Origin: UBA6163 sp031411655 | GTDB lineage: Bacteria > Planctomycetota > Planctomycetia > Pirellulales > Pirellulaceae | DNA: 64,000 nt | Assembly: GCA_031411655.1 (NCBI GenBank) | Contig: JANOBM010000056.1 | Location: 116,832 to 180,831, forward strand | Reading direction: 5' to 3' | In this document: positions 9,790 through 18,066 of the stretch, one piece after another | How the letters are laid out: each line of letters opens with the position of its first letter | Numbering within the stretch: the first letter of the stretch is position 1 | Translations under genes and position numbers: made by a program | The notes under the pieces: generated by a model | The model's input: only the letters and a program-made list of their open reading frames with translations | Database searches by the model: none | What the model was told of the DNA's origin: nothing

Positions 9790-10782
9790 CTAAACGGCCT
9801 GAGGTCCAACGACTTTTTTCTTGACCCAGGCTGCGGCGCCGATGGCGCCAGCATCGTCGCCTAGCTTGGCCGCGACGACATCGAAACGATCCTTGTAGGG
9901 CGCCATAACGTTGGCCCTCGCCGTCTTCTTGACCGTGCCCACGATTAGTTCTTCCATCGCTTCGACTAAGCCACCACCAAGAATGATTTTGTCGGGCGCG
10001 AGCAAGTGAACAATGTTGACAACTGCATAACCGATCGTTTCGGAGGCGGTCTCGACCAGTTTGCGAATCGACTTATCTCCTTTTTCGATCGCCTCAGCAA
10101 GCGTTCCACTTCGGATGTCCGATAGATCCGTTCCGCCCAGCGCGAGAAGATGTGGCGCATCACCGCGATAAGCCGCTTTGATGGCTTCGGCTGCGATCGT
10201 CAGGCGGCTGGCCTCGGCCTCAAGGGTACCCGACAGTCCGAATCCGCTGATGCGAGAACTGCTGCTTATTCGAGTGTGGCCAATCTCCATGCAGGAAATT
10301 CCAGCGCCCTGTAAAATGTTGCCCTCGTAAACGCAGCCACCACCGATTCCCGTCCCTGGAAAAATACCCACGGAGCAGCGTGAACCGACGGCTGCTCCAA
10401 ATCGGTATTCTCCGTAAACGCCGGCATCAACGTCATTGAGAACCGCGATCGGGCACCCAAAGCGTTTGCCCAGTTGCGCGGCGACGTCGACGTCGGTCCA
10501 GCCGAGGTTGGGGGCATGGAGAAAGCATCCGTTTGCCGTGTCGATCGGTCCAGGACAACCAATGCCAATGCCCGCGAGACGCTCGGCCGAGATTTCTGAT
10601 TCTTCCAGGGCTCGGTCAATCGTCGAAATCACTCGATCCATTCCGCTGTCGGCGCCCTCACTTCCGCGTGTTTTGCGGCGTCTGCGCCCCAGCGGTTGAA
10701 AGTTGTCGTCGTAGAGCACGACAAGCATTTTGGTGCCACCGAGATCGAATCCGGCCCAGACTTTTTGTGAATCACTGCTCAT
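9790..10782 (-). CDS. ROK-family sugar kinase with degenerate zinc motif
   Basis: The 330-residue product has the ROK phosphate-binding start GFDLGGTKM, the substrate/catalytic segments CPGPIDTANG and NDVDAGVYGEYRFG, and GTGIGGG. These fit a glucokinase-type enzyme phosphorylating a hexose or N-acetylhexosamine with ATP. ATG at 10782 was chosen because AAAGG lies 8 bases upstream and GFDLGGTK then falls at the usual distance from the N-terminus; the frame stays open to 10947. The ROK zinc motif CxCGxxGCxE is reduced to SGFGLSGTLE, with the cysteines replaced by Ser, Phe and Thr, so the structural zinc is probably absent. Substrate identity is unknown. Confidence 0.85.
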   Translation of the reverse strand: MSSDSQKVWAGFDLGGTKMLVVLYDDNFQPLGRRRRKTRGSEGADSGMDRVISTIDRALEESEISAERLAGIGIGCPGPIDTANGCFLHAPNLGWTDVDVAAQLGKRFGCPIAVLNDVDAGVYGEYRFGAAVGSRCSVGIFPGTGIGGGCVYEGNILQGAGISCMEIGHTRISSSSRISGFGLSGTLEAEASRLTIAAEAIKAAYRGDAPHLLALGGTDLSDIRSGTLAEAIEKGDKSIRKLVETASETIGYAVVNIVHLLAPDKIILGGGLVEAMEELIVGTVKKTARANVMAPYKDRFDVVAAKLGDDAGAIGAAAWVKKKVVGPQAV

Positions 10783-11205
10783 CGCTTTTACCTTTGGGCC
10801 GGGCATTTCGAACAAACGTCGTGCCGTGGTTCGGACAACGCTGTTGGCGTTCGGCAAGAATGCCATCAAACGAAGCATAAATTCAGGAACGAACCGCTGC
10901 CAGGGGCTACACGACGGGACCGCGGGCAAATGTGGGATAGCGAGCAATTGTGGGCGCCAGTGATCCCAGTGAAATCCGCCAGTGGGTTATGATTCGACCG
11001 GTCATTTTTAGACCGGGGGGCCTTTGGCAATGCGTGACCGCGTTGAGTCTCCTTGTTTTAGTGACGCGGTCGCACCACTCCTCCGTCGCCGCTGCTACCA
11101 ATCTTTTGCGTCTTCACGACATGTGTGAATACGCCGGATCACGGAATTGATGAAAAAAGTAGGCGTCGATGCAAATAAAACTCTCTCGACCTCGCTCCTT
11201 TTCTA
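10783..11205. other. Divergent intergenic region, ROK kinase / ECF sigma operon
   Basis: About 420 bases separate the two divergent genes and should hold the promoters for both. The part up to 10947 is open in the ROK frame but looks non-coding by its start context. I found no convincing -35/-10 pair, hairpin or operator. Small open frames here lack ribosome binding sites and family likeness. Confidence 0.5.
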
Positions 11206-11751
11206 GTGACTGAGGCATTCAATCGCTTTGACGAGGATTCGCACCGCCTTGATGCGGATGCGTTTGCCGCATGCTACCAGCAGTTCTCTGGTGGTGTGCG
11301 GGCTGCGCTGCGAGCGAGATTGAGAAGCGAAGCTGATGTTGATGACTGTATGAGTCGCGTGTTTGAGAAGCTTTGGCAGCACGGTCCCTCGGTTCATCCT
11401 GCAGCCCGAGGGGCTTGGTTGATGGTGGTGGCCCGGCGTGAGGCAGCGATGTCCTGGCGGACTCAGAAGCGAGTGGATGCGGCCTTGGAAGGTTTGCAAA
11501 CGCAGTTTGAGGAGATGTCCGACGGAGATCAGTCTCCCGTTGAAGGGATGCTTAAGGCGGAAACGATTGAGAAATTGAAGCAAGCGGCTAGCGAGCTTCC
11601 GGCGGACCAACGCGAAGTGCTCCGGCGGCGTTTTAGTGACGGATTGTCGTTTCGTGAGATCGCCCAAGAACTTGATATTCCGTTGGGTACCGCGTTGACT
11701 CGCTTGCACACGGCCTTGAAGCGACTGCGAAAGTTATTGAACGAAAGCTAA
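11206..11751 (+). CDS. ECF-type RNA polymerase sigma factor
   Basis: This 181-residue protein has region 2 at the N-terminal half (DADAFAACYQQF onward, DVDDCMSRVFEKLW) and region 4 at the C-terminus (ELPADQREVLRRRF, LSFREIAQELDIPLGTALTRL), the normal two-domain build of extracytoplasmic-function sigma factors. The start is GTG 11206. Its stop overlaps the next start as TAATG, so the sigma factor and the putative anti-sigma factor are translationally coupled. It probably directs transcription of its own operon in response to an envelope or metabolic cue. Confidence 0.92.
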   Translation: MTEAFNRFDEDSHRLDADAFAACYQQFSGGVRAALRARLRSEADVDDCMSRVFEKLWQHGPSVHPAARGAWLMVVARREAAMSWRTQKRVDAALEGLQTQFEEMSDGDQSPVEGMLKAETIEKLKQAASELPADQREVLRRRFSDGLSFREIAQELDIPLGTALTRLHTALKRLRKLLNES

Positions 11752-12431
11752 TGGGAATGGGACGACTAGGTATCGCCCAACAGAAAAATTTAACGCAACT
11801 AAAAAATATGAACTCTCCATCCGATCGAATTGGCATCGCGTCTGATCGCTATCAACCAAGCGACGATGATTTGATTGAGTACCTTTTGGGTACTGCAACG
11901 AAACCCGCTTGCGAGTTGATTGAAACATGGCTGGCATGCAACGCGGAGAATGCGGATCGCATGGAACAGTTTTCGGCGGTCCTTTTGGTGGCCTGTGATG
12001 CATCGAAAAATTTTCCCCGAGAAACTGTCGAGTTGGCCCATTCCGGTCGAATGAAGTGGTTCCCATCAACCGTTCAATCGGTTCGTTGGTTGGTGGTAGC
12101 AGCGAGTATTGCCGTGCTTCTGTTTGCCTTGGATCGGTTACGAACCGATCGTGTTGCTCAGGAGCAGATCGCGATGGTATGGGCGGATTCTCTGGCGGAG
12201 TCCAATGAGTCGGAAGTCCTCAATGAGTTTCCCGGGTGGTTGATGGCTGACTCACCGGCCGACGAGGCAGAAGGGGCTTCAGCGGTCGTCGAAGACGAGA
12301 CCGATTCGTCAACGGATTCGTCGGTGGGTTTTGGTTTTTCAACGGAGGGGCCACCAGAATGGCTTTTGGCAGGCGTTCGTGAAATGCAAGTTGTGGGTAC
12401 TGAGTTCGAAACCGATGAGGAAACGCCATGA
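11751..12431 (+). CDS. Putative membrane anti-sigma factor
   Basis: The 226-residue protein has a cytoplasmic N-terminal part of about 100 residues with an anti-sigma-like opening (SDDDLIEYLLG), one transmembrane segment (WLVVAASIAVLLFAL), and a Ser/Glu/Asp-rich outer part. Topology, size and position directly after an ECF sigma gene fit an anti-sigma factor that holds the sigma factor at the membrane; sequence likeness alone is weak. It begins in the TAATG overlap at 11751 (an internal ATG exists at 11808) and its stop overlaps the next start as ATGA. Confidence 0.65.
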   Translation: MGMGRLGIAQQKNLTQLKNMNSPSDRIGIASDRYQPSDDDLIEYLLGTATKPACELIETWLACNAENADRMEQFSAVLLVACDASKNFPRETVELAHSGRMKWFPSTVQSVRWLVVAASIAVLLFALDRLRTDRVAQEQIAMVWADSLAESNESEVLNEFPGWLMADSPADEAEGASAVVEDETDSSTDSSVGFGFSTEGPPEWLLAGVREMQVVGTEFETDEETP

Positions 12432-13147
12432 GCTTCTTATCGATAAATCGCTCGAACAATCGATTGAACCTGTGGATAGCGATCGGATTGTGCATTTTCT
12501 GTTTTATGGGGGCGGATGCGTTTGGTGAGTCCGGACGCACTCGACTCAGTCAAGCAAATCCGATAAGCACCGATCCGGACACTTCAAAGAATTCGACTTC
12601 ACTTGGTGGACTTTTACTTGCCAATGAATACTTGAGCGAGTTGGTTCCGGTGCTTGAGCACTTACGAAAGAAATCACCTGATCAGTATGGCAAGGCGATT
12701 CGTGACCTGGATCGCGCCGCCAAGAGACTTGAGTCGATCAAACGGCGCGACGTTAAGCTGTTTGAAATTGCGCTCAAGGAATGGCAAACTCGCGGGAAGG
12801 TGGATCTGCTCAAAGCGAGATTGCGAGTGGAGAAAAAGGCCAAGGCCAACGAACCCGAAATGCTTGCGCTTTTGCAGTCCCTTCGCAATATCGAATTGGC
12901 ACGCGTCGATCGTGAGATCGAATTGCTAGATCAAAGGCAAATCGCCAATCAGGATCGGCTCCGGCAAACCGAACAATCGATTCGACGTGGCGAAGAACTG
13001 CGGACCCAATTGACCGAACATCGGCAACGATTGCAGGACGAGCCGGTTAGTGAAGTATCCCCCTCCTATCTGCGTGCGATGGGGAGAAATGATTCGTCTC
13101 GCCCTGCAACGCCAATCAAACCGAAATCGATAAAGGTGTCCGAATGA
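12428..13147 (+). CDS. Secreted coiled-coil protein of unknown function
   Basis: This 239-residue product has an N-terminal hydrophobic signal (IAIGLCIFCFMGADAFG) and then a long helical, charged region (about residues 60-220) rich in Arg, Glu, Leu and Gln with heptad-like spacing, suggesting a periplasmic coiled coil. It overlaps both neighbours by ATGA, placing it firmly inside the sigma-factor operon. I recognise no family. It may be a structural or sensory partner of the PSCyt protein that follows. Confidence 0.75.
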   Translation: MSFLSINRSNNRLNLWIAIGLCIFCFMGADAFGESGRTRLSQANPISTDPDTSKNSTSLGGLLLANEYLSELVPVLEHLRKKSPDQYGKAIRDLDRAAKRLESIKRRDVKLFEIALKEWQTRGKVDLLKARLRVEKKAKANEPEMLALLQSLRNIELARVDREIELLDQRQIANQDRLRQTEQSIRRGEELRTQLTEHRQRLQDEPVSEVSPSYLRAMGRNDSSRPATPIKPKSIKVSE

Positions 13148-15954
13148 GTCGGCGTCCCACCCTGTCCGCATTCGTATTCTTCCGATCGGTCTCGCTGATT
13201 GCGTTGTTTTGTATTGTCATCGAAGGAAATGCGTCGGCAAGCGAAACCTTGCCTCCCTTGTCTCATCGATTTCTGACCGGCCCACTCCAAGAATCGGTCA
13301 GTGAGGTTCCTGACTTCCAGCGACACATCGGACCGCTGCTCGGGCGTTTGGGATGCAATGGACGTGCATGCCACGGGTCGTTTCAAGGTCGCGGCGGTTT
13401 TCAATTGTCTCTGTTTGGATATGACTTTAAAGCCGACCATGCTGCCTTGCTTGATCAAAACGCCGGACGTGTGAACACAACGGATGTCGATGAAAGCTTG
13501 ATCCTTGCGAAGCCGACAGACGCTGACGCGCATGAGGGAGGGAAACGTTTTGAGATGGGGTCGTGGCAATACCGCGTCTTACAGCAATGGATCGCGTCGG
13601 GGGCATCATTTTCGGGTGAATTGCAGTCGCTTCAGCACATCGAAGTGACCCCCAAGGAGATCGTTTTCGATAAAGCAGCCGAGTCGGTTGCGTTGCGAGT
13701 GGTTGCCCATTGGAGTGACGGTACCAAAGAAGATGTGACGGAACTTTGCCGTTTCACAACGAACGATGATTCAATCGCGAACATCGACGATTCGGGTTTG
13801 GTTCGGTCAGAGGGCACCGGTGATACGCACGTCGTGGTCGCCTACGACAAAGCTGTTATGCCCGTTGCAGTGATTCGCGCAGATACTCACTCAACAGATC
13901 GCATCGAGGTGCCTCCAAAGTCGACCCATCCAATTGATCAATTGGTTGATGAAAAGCTAAGTAAATTAAACATCATTCCGTCAGCTCGCTGTAGCGATTC
14001 GGATTTCATACGCCGAGCGTCGCTCGATATCACGGGCCTTTTACCCTCTCCTCAAACCGTGACAGCTTTTCTTGCGGACAATCGCGCCGACAAAAGAGCA
14101 TTGATGATCGACACGTTGCTGAACGAACCCAGTCATGCCGCGTGGTGGGCGACCCGTTTTTCGGATTGGACCGGCAACAGCGAAGCACAGCTCAATAATT
14201 ACTTTCCCGTGCGCGGAGCGGCCTCCCAGTTTTGGTTCGCGTGGCTGGAGCAAAGGCTGGGTGAGAATGTGTCGTATGACAAGATTGTGGAAGGATTGGT
14301 GATGGCCGAGAGTCGTCTGCCCGACGAGAGCTACGGTGAGTATTGCGAGACGATGTCGATGGCCTGTCGTGAAGGCGATGAAGCTACGTTCGCTTCAAGG
14401 CCAGGGGTACCACAGTTCTGGGCCCGCAATAACTTTCGCTCTCCCGATGAACGCGCTGTAGGTTTCGCTTATTCGTTCCTGGGTATTCGCATTCAATGCG
14501 CACAGTGCCATAAACATCCGTTCGACCGTTGGAGTAAAGAGGATTTTGGCCAATTTGCGTCCCTATTTTCTTCGATTCAAGCATCCGCCAGCGGAGTGAG
14601 CCGCGACGCCCGCGTTGAGCGCGACCAAATGATTTCGTCACTGACTGGAGATACCGATCTGAAAGGCGGCGAGCTGCGAAAGAAGATTGCGGAGGCGGTA
14701 CAGGACGGTAGTGTCGCACCGTTTCCCGAGCTGGTCGTGATTCAAGATTTTCGTGTCAGAGCCGAGAAAGAGAAGAATGCAGATAAGGCAAAAAGTAAGA
14801 AGCAACAGCAACGAGCCGCAGTCGTCTCAGGAAAGATTCTAGGCGAATCGGAGACCATTGTTTTACACGATGATCCACGGTCAAGCTTGATGAGCTGGCT
14901 GCGCGAACCTGCCAATCCGTATTTCTCCCGAGCGGTTGTCAATCGTGTTTGGTTCAATTATTTCGGTGTTGGTATCGTTAACCCGACCGATGATATGAAT
15001 CTGGGGAACCCTCCGAGTAACGCCGCGCTACTTGACTACCTTTCAGATGAATTCGTACGGTCCGGATATGATTTGCGCTGGCTTCATCGCACGATCGTTT
15101 CAAGTGACACGTACCAACGTAGCAGCGATCCAAACGTAACGAACGTCTCCGATACAAGAAACTTCAGTCGACATGTCCCGCGGCGATTGCCTGCAGAAGT
15201 GGTCCGTGATGCTGTTTATCTGGCCACCGCCACCGACGAGGAATCGCAACGGTGTCGCATCGATGTAAGTGCGTTAGCGATCGGTGGACAACTCGATTCA
15301 TATCGATCCAAAGATAAAGACTTCGCGCTTCAAGTTTTCGGCCAATCCAGTCGTGAGTCAAACTGCGACTGCGATCGCAGCGACCAGGCAAATCTGCTGC
15401 AATCAATCTATTTGCAAAATGATATCGATATGCACCGACGACTCACCCAAAGCAATGGTTGGGTGGCGAAAACGTCGTTTGAATTGACAGGAAAGGCGAT
15501 GCGCTCCATCGGCGAATCAAACGACCGTGGTAAGAAGGATCAAGCTGGTGCATCACTCCGAAAACAACTCCTGGGTCGAATCGCGTCGTTCCAAAAGCAA
15601 CCTCTGCCGCGGCAAGAACAGCTTCGTCAAAAGTTGGAGAACGAGCTTCGTCGTGGCAACGAACGACTCATCAGGCTGGGAGCCGAGTCGGTCGAATGGG
15701 AGTTAACTCTGAGCGAGGTAAATCCATCCAATAACATCGCCGTCTCGCCGTCGATTTTAGAGACTGCTGACCACTCGTTGCGTTTTCGCGAGTGGGTTGA
15801 TTCTGCTTACCTGCGAACACTGTCTCGATATCCGGATGCAGGCGAACGAGAAATTGCGGAAACGTTTATCCGTAACGCAGCTCAACCATCCGAAGGACTC
15901 GAATCGTTGTTGTGGTCATTGTTGAACACCAAGGAATTCATCCTTTCTCACTGA
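13144..15954 (+). CDS. Planctomycete cytochrome-like PSCyt1/BIG2/DUF1549/DUF1553 protein
   Basis: The 936-residue exported protein begins with a signal sequence and a PSCyt1-like segment (LGRLGCNGRACHGSFQGRGG, about residues 70-90) holding a CX4CH haem-type motif. An Ig-like BIG2 stretch follows (about 165-245), then DUF1549 (about 255-480, with CAQCHKHPFDRW as a second CxxCH site) and DUF1553 (about 560-930, starting near SRAVVNRVWFNYFG). This architecture is known mainly from planctomycetes and is usually paired with DUF1501 proteins, as here. Function is unproven; exported redox or polysaccharide-degradation roles have been suggested. The start overlaps the upstream stop as ATGA. Confidence 0.9.
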   Translation: MSRRPTLSAFVFFRSVSLIALFCIVIEGNASASETLPPLSHRFLTGPLQESVSEVPDFQRHIGPLLGRLGCNGRACHGSFQGRGGFQLSLFGYDFKADHAALLDQNAGRVNTTDVDESLILAKPTDADAHEGGKRFEMGSWQYRVLQQWIASGASFSGELQSLQHIEVTPKEIVFDKAAESVALRVVAHWSDGTKEDVTELCRFTTNDDSIANIDDSGLVRSEGTGDTHVVVAYDKAVMPVAVIRADTHSTDRIEVPPKSTHPIDQLVDEKLSKLNIIPSARCSDSDFIRRASLDITGLLPSPQTVTAFLADNRADKRALMIDTLLNEPSHAAWWATRFSDWTGNSEAQLNNYFPVRGAASQFWFAWLEQRLGENVSYDKIVEGLVMAESRLPDESYGEYCETMSMACREGDEATFASRPGVPQFWARNNFRSPDERAVGFAYSFLGIRIQCAQCHKHPFDRWSKEDFGQFASLFSSIQASASGVSRDARVERDQMISSLTGDTDLKGGELRKKIAEAVQDGSVAPFPELVVIQDFRVRAEKEKNADKAKSKKQQQRAAVVSGKILGESETIVLHDDPRSSLMSWLREPANPYFSRAVVNRVWFNYFGVGIVNPTDDMNLGNPPSNAALLDYLSDEFVRSGYDLRWLHRTIVSSDTYQRSSDPNVTNVSDTRNFSRHVPRRLPAEVVRDAVYLATATDEESQRCRIDVSALAIGGQLDSYRSKDKDFALQVFGQSSRESNCDCDRSDQANLLQSIYLQNDIDMHRRLTQSNGWVAKTSFELTGKAMRSIGESNDRGKKDQAGASLRKQLLGRIASFQKQPLPRQEQLRQKLENELRRGNERLIRLGAESVEWELTLSEVNPSNNIAVSPSILETADHSLRFREWVDSAYLRTLSRYPDAGEREIAETFIRNAAQPSEGLESLLWSLLNTKEFILSH

Positions 15955-16011
15955 TAACAGTCGATTGCTCCTTGTCCGTCTTGATTGAATTCCACTTAAA
16001 AGTCTTTTGTA

Positions 16012-17316
16012 ATGACACAGAATCGAACCTGCGATGGGTTAGTTCGTCGTGACTGCCTCAAAGTAGGAGTCCTTGGGGTTGGGGCGTTTACTCTCGCGAA
16101 TTACCTACAACGTGCCACTGCCGGCGACATACGGGATGCCAAAGCGGATCGGGCGATTTTTATCGAGCTTCCCGGCGGCCCGTCGCATCTGGATAGCTTT
16201 GATCCCAAGCCAGACGCACCCGATACGATTCGCGGTAAGTTTAAGCCAATCAAAACAAATGTTCCTGGCATTCAGATATCAGAGCACCTCCCAAAGCTGG
16301 CCATGTGTGCTGACAAGTTTGCGATCTTGCGAGGTGTCAGTCATACGCTAGCCGCTCATGAGTTGGGGCGGGAGTATGTTAATACGGGCAGTCGTCCACT
16401 GGCATCATTGGAGTATCCAAGCTTTGGGTCGACGGTGAACATGAAGCTTCCTACCGATGACGATATCCCGGGCAATGTAGCGATTCCCCGCGCAAGCCAA
16501 GGACCAGGTTATCTCGGGATTCGCTATGCGGCATTGGAAACGAATTCGGTGCCGAAGTTCAGTCAGCCTTATCAAGTGCGAGGGCTTTCGATGAGCGGAG
16601 GGATTTCAGTGGACGAAATTCATCGACGGCAATCGCTGCTTAGTAAGTTAGACAGGAGATTTGCATCCGTTGAGTCGGATCGACAGTTGCTCGATGGATT
16701 GGACCGTTTCGGTAGTCAAGCTTATTCAATGATCACTAGTCCTCGCGCTCGGCAAGCGTTCGACATAAGCAAAGAGCAGGCGAGTTTTGCGGCTCCATTC
16801 GGCGAAGATAGTTTTGGCCTGAGCTGTCTGCTTGCGCTGCGATTAGTGGAAGCCGGAGTGCGATATGTGACCGTTCAGCTGGGCGGATGGGACACTCACC
16901 AAGACAACTTTACCAAACTCAGTACGGATCTTTTGCCCAAATTAGACGCAGGGCTCAGCGCCTTGTTCAACGGTCTTGAGCAGAGAGGTTTACTGCAATC
17001 CACGGCTGTACTTGCTACGGGCGAATTTGGACGGACACCAAAGATCAACGATCGGACTGCCGATGGCGGACGAGATCACTATCCTCGCTGTATGTTCATG
17101 CTGATGGCAGGTGGAGGTGTTCGTGGTGGCCAGGTGGTCGGCGAAAGTGACGAAACGGCTTCGGCACCCAAGCATGAAGCCATCTCTCCCGATGATGTCG
17201 CGGCGAGTTTTTACCACAACTTGGGGATTGATCCGGCACAAGAGTTCCAAACCGAATCCGGCCGCCCCATCACACTCGTTCGCGACGGAAAAATCATTCA
17301 ACAACTATTTGGATAG
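16012..17316 (+). CDS. DUF1501 family exported protein
   Basis: The 434-residue protein starts with a twin-arginine-like leader (VRRDCLKVGVLGVGAFTLA) and has the alkaline-phosphatase-superfamily-like DUF1501 features: FIELPGGPSHLDSFDPKP, a GGWDTHQDN metal-site-like segment, and GEFGRTPKIN near the C-terminus. These proteins are normally encoded next to DUF1549/DUF1553 partners and are thought to be exported hydrolase-like enzymes; the substrate is unknown. It lies 57 bases after the PSCyt gene and is likely the last gene of the sigma-factor operon. Confidence 0.9.
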   Translation: MTQNRTCDGLVRRDCLKVGVLGVGAFTLANYLQRATAGDIRDAKADRAIFIELPGGPSHLDSFDPKPDAPDTIRGKFKPIKTNVPGIQISEHLPKLAMCADKFAILRGVSHTLAAHELGREYVNTGSRPLASLEYPSFGSTVNMKLPTDDDIPGNVAIPRASQGPGYLGIRYAALETNSVPKFSQPYQVRGLSMSGGISVDEIHRRQSLLSKLDRRFASVESDRQLLDGLDRFGSQAYSMITSPRARQAFDISKEQASFAAPFGEDSFGLSCLLALRLVEAGVRYVTVQLGGWDTHQDNFTKLSTDLLPKLDAGLSALFNGLEQRGLLQSTAVLATGEFGRTPKINDRTADGGRDHYPRCMFMLMAGGGVRGGQVVGESDETASAPKHEAISPDDVAASFYHNLGIDPAQEFQTESGRPITLVRDGKIIQQLFG

Positions 17317-17384
17317 AAAAATTACGTCAGTACCTCGGGGAAAAATTTGAGCTAGGTTTGGTAATGAGCTAGTCATTTCCTCGC

Positions 17385-17861
17385 ATGAGCCCCCTGATGT
17401 TTAAGCGAATTGCCCAAACGGTATGCTGCGGGACCGTCTTTGCCGCATGTTATGTGATCGAAAGCCCCAACGCTCCGCTTGGCTTGCTGGTCAGCTACGT
17501 CGGAAAGCAGACCGTGGCAGGCGATGGGGTGGGCCGAGACCAAGAGGGCGCCCAATTGGCGGGTATAAACCAATTGGCGGGTATAAAGATGAGCGACATT
17601 GGAAAGGCCATCGATAACAATGCGACCAGCGGTAGTCTGAAAGGAGAAAGCGGGCCGCGATTGAAGATGCGTCCAGCTCCTGTAGCCGTCGATGCGGCAA
17701 GTAGGAAACTTTCTAGCTACTTTTTCGCCGACGAAAAGACCGCAGGTGAGTCATCCGGAATCTCTCGATTCAAAGTCCCGTTCCTCTCAACCAAGGCGGG
17801 CACTGATTTCGAGCAAGTCGATATGGGGCCTAATATCCAGACAAATCCATTCCTGAAGTAG
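17385..17861 (+). CDS. Small exported protein of unknown function
   Basis: This is a 158-residue product with an N-terminal hydrophobic stretch (about residues 10-38) that could be a signal peptide or anchor; an alternative ATG lies at 17397. No family was recognised. An in-frame 18-base tandem duplication gives the repeated hexapeptide QLAGIN/QLAGIK in the middle. It is separated from the DUF1501 gene by 68 bases and followed by a cluster of inverted repeats. Confidence 0.55.
   Translation: MSPLMFKRIAQTVCCGTVFAACYVIESPNAPLGLLVSYVGKQTVAGDGVGRDQEGAQLAGINQLAGIKMSDIGKAIDNNATSGSLKGESGPRLKMRPAPVAVDAASRKLSSYFFADEKTAGESSGISRFKVPFLSTKAGTDFEQVDMGPNIQTNPFLK
17553..17588 (+). repeat. 18-bp in-frame tandem duplication
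   Basis: Two adjacent copies of CAATTGGCGGGTATAAAC/G differ only at the last base. The unit is six codons long, so the reading frame is kept. Confidence 0.9.
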
Positions 17862-17885
17862 GCTTTTTGAGAAGCAGTAGAAGAG

Positions 17886-17922
17886 GGGCCATGGTGAAGC
17901 CCTCCCTGCCTCACCATGGCCC
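17886..17922. repeat. 12-bp perfect inverted repeat (strong hairpin)
   Basis: GGGCCATGGTGA (17886-17897) pairs perfectly with TCACCATGGCCC (17911-17922) around a 13-base loop. It lies just after a plus-strand gene and before the end of a minus-strand gene, a place where a bidirectional terminator is expected, but no T-run follows on either side. Confidence 0.85.
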
Positions 17923-17932
17923 ATCAATCGTT

Positions 17933-17956
17933 GGAACGATGGTACCATTTCGTTCC
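17933..17956. repeat. Inverted repeat with GGTACC core
   Basis: GGAACGA (17933-17939) pairs with TCGTTCC (17950-17956) around the palindromic core TGGTACCA. A further ATGGTACC occurs about 20 bases downstream. The function is unknown; it may be an operator, terminator arm or small mobile repeat. Confidence 0.7.
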
Positions 17957-18066
17957 ACCCTCCCAATCCATGGTACCGTATCTATCGGCACATCGACGGG
18001 AGGTCCTGGAGTCGATTTTGGGCGTCCCGTTCGATTTAAAGGACGACTTTCCAACTATTTCATACC

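Noticed and set aside
11206..17316. Idea that the sigma-factor operon is a recently acquired island.
   Set aside because: No mobility genes, flanking repeats or obvious composition change; these families are native to planctomycetes.
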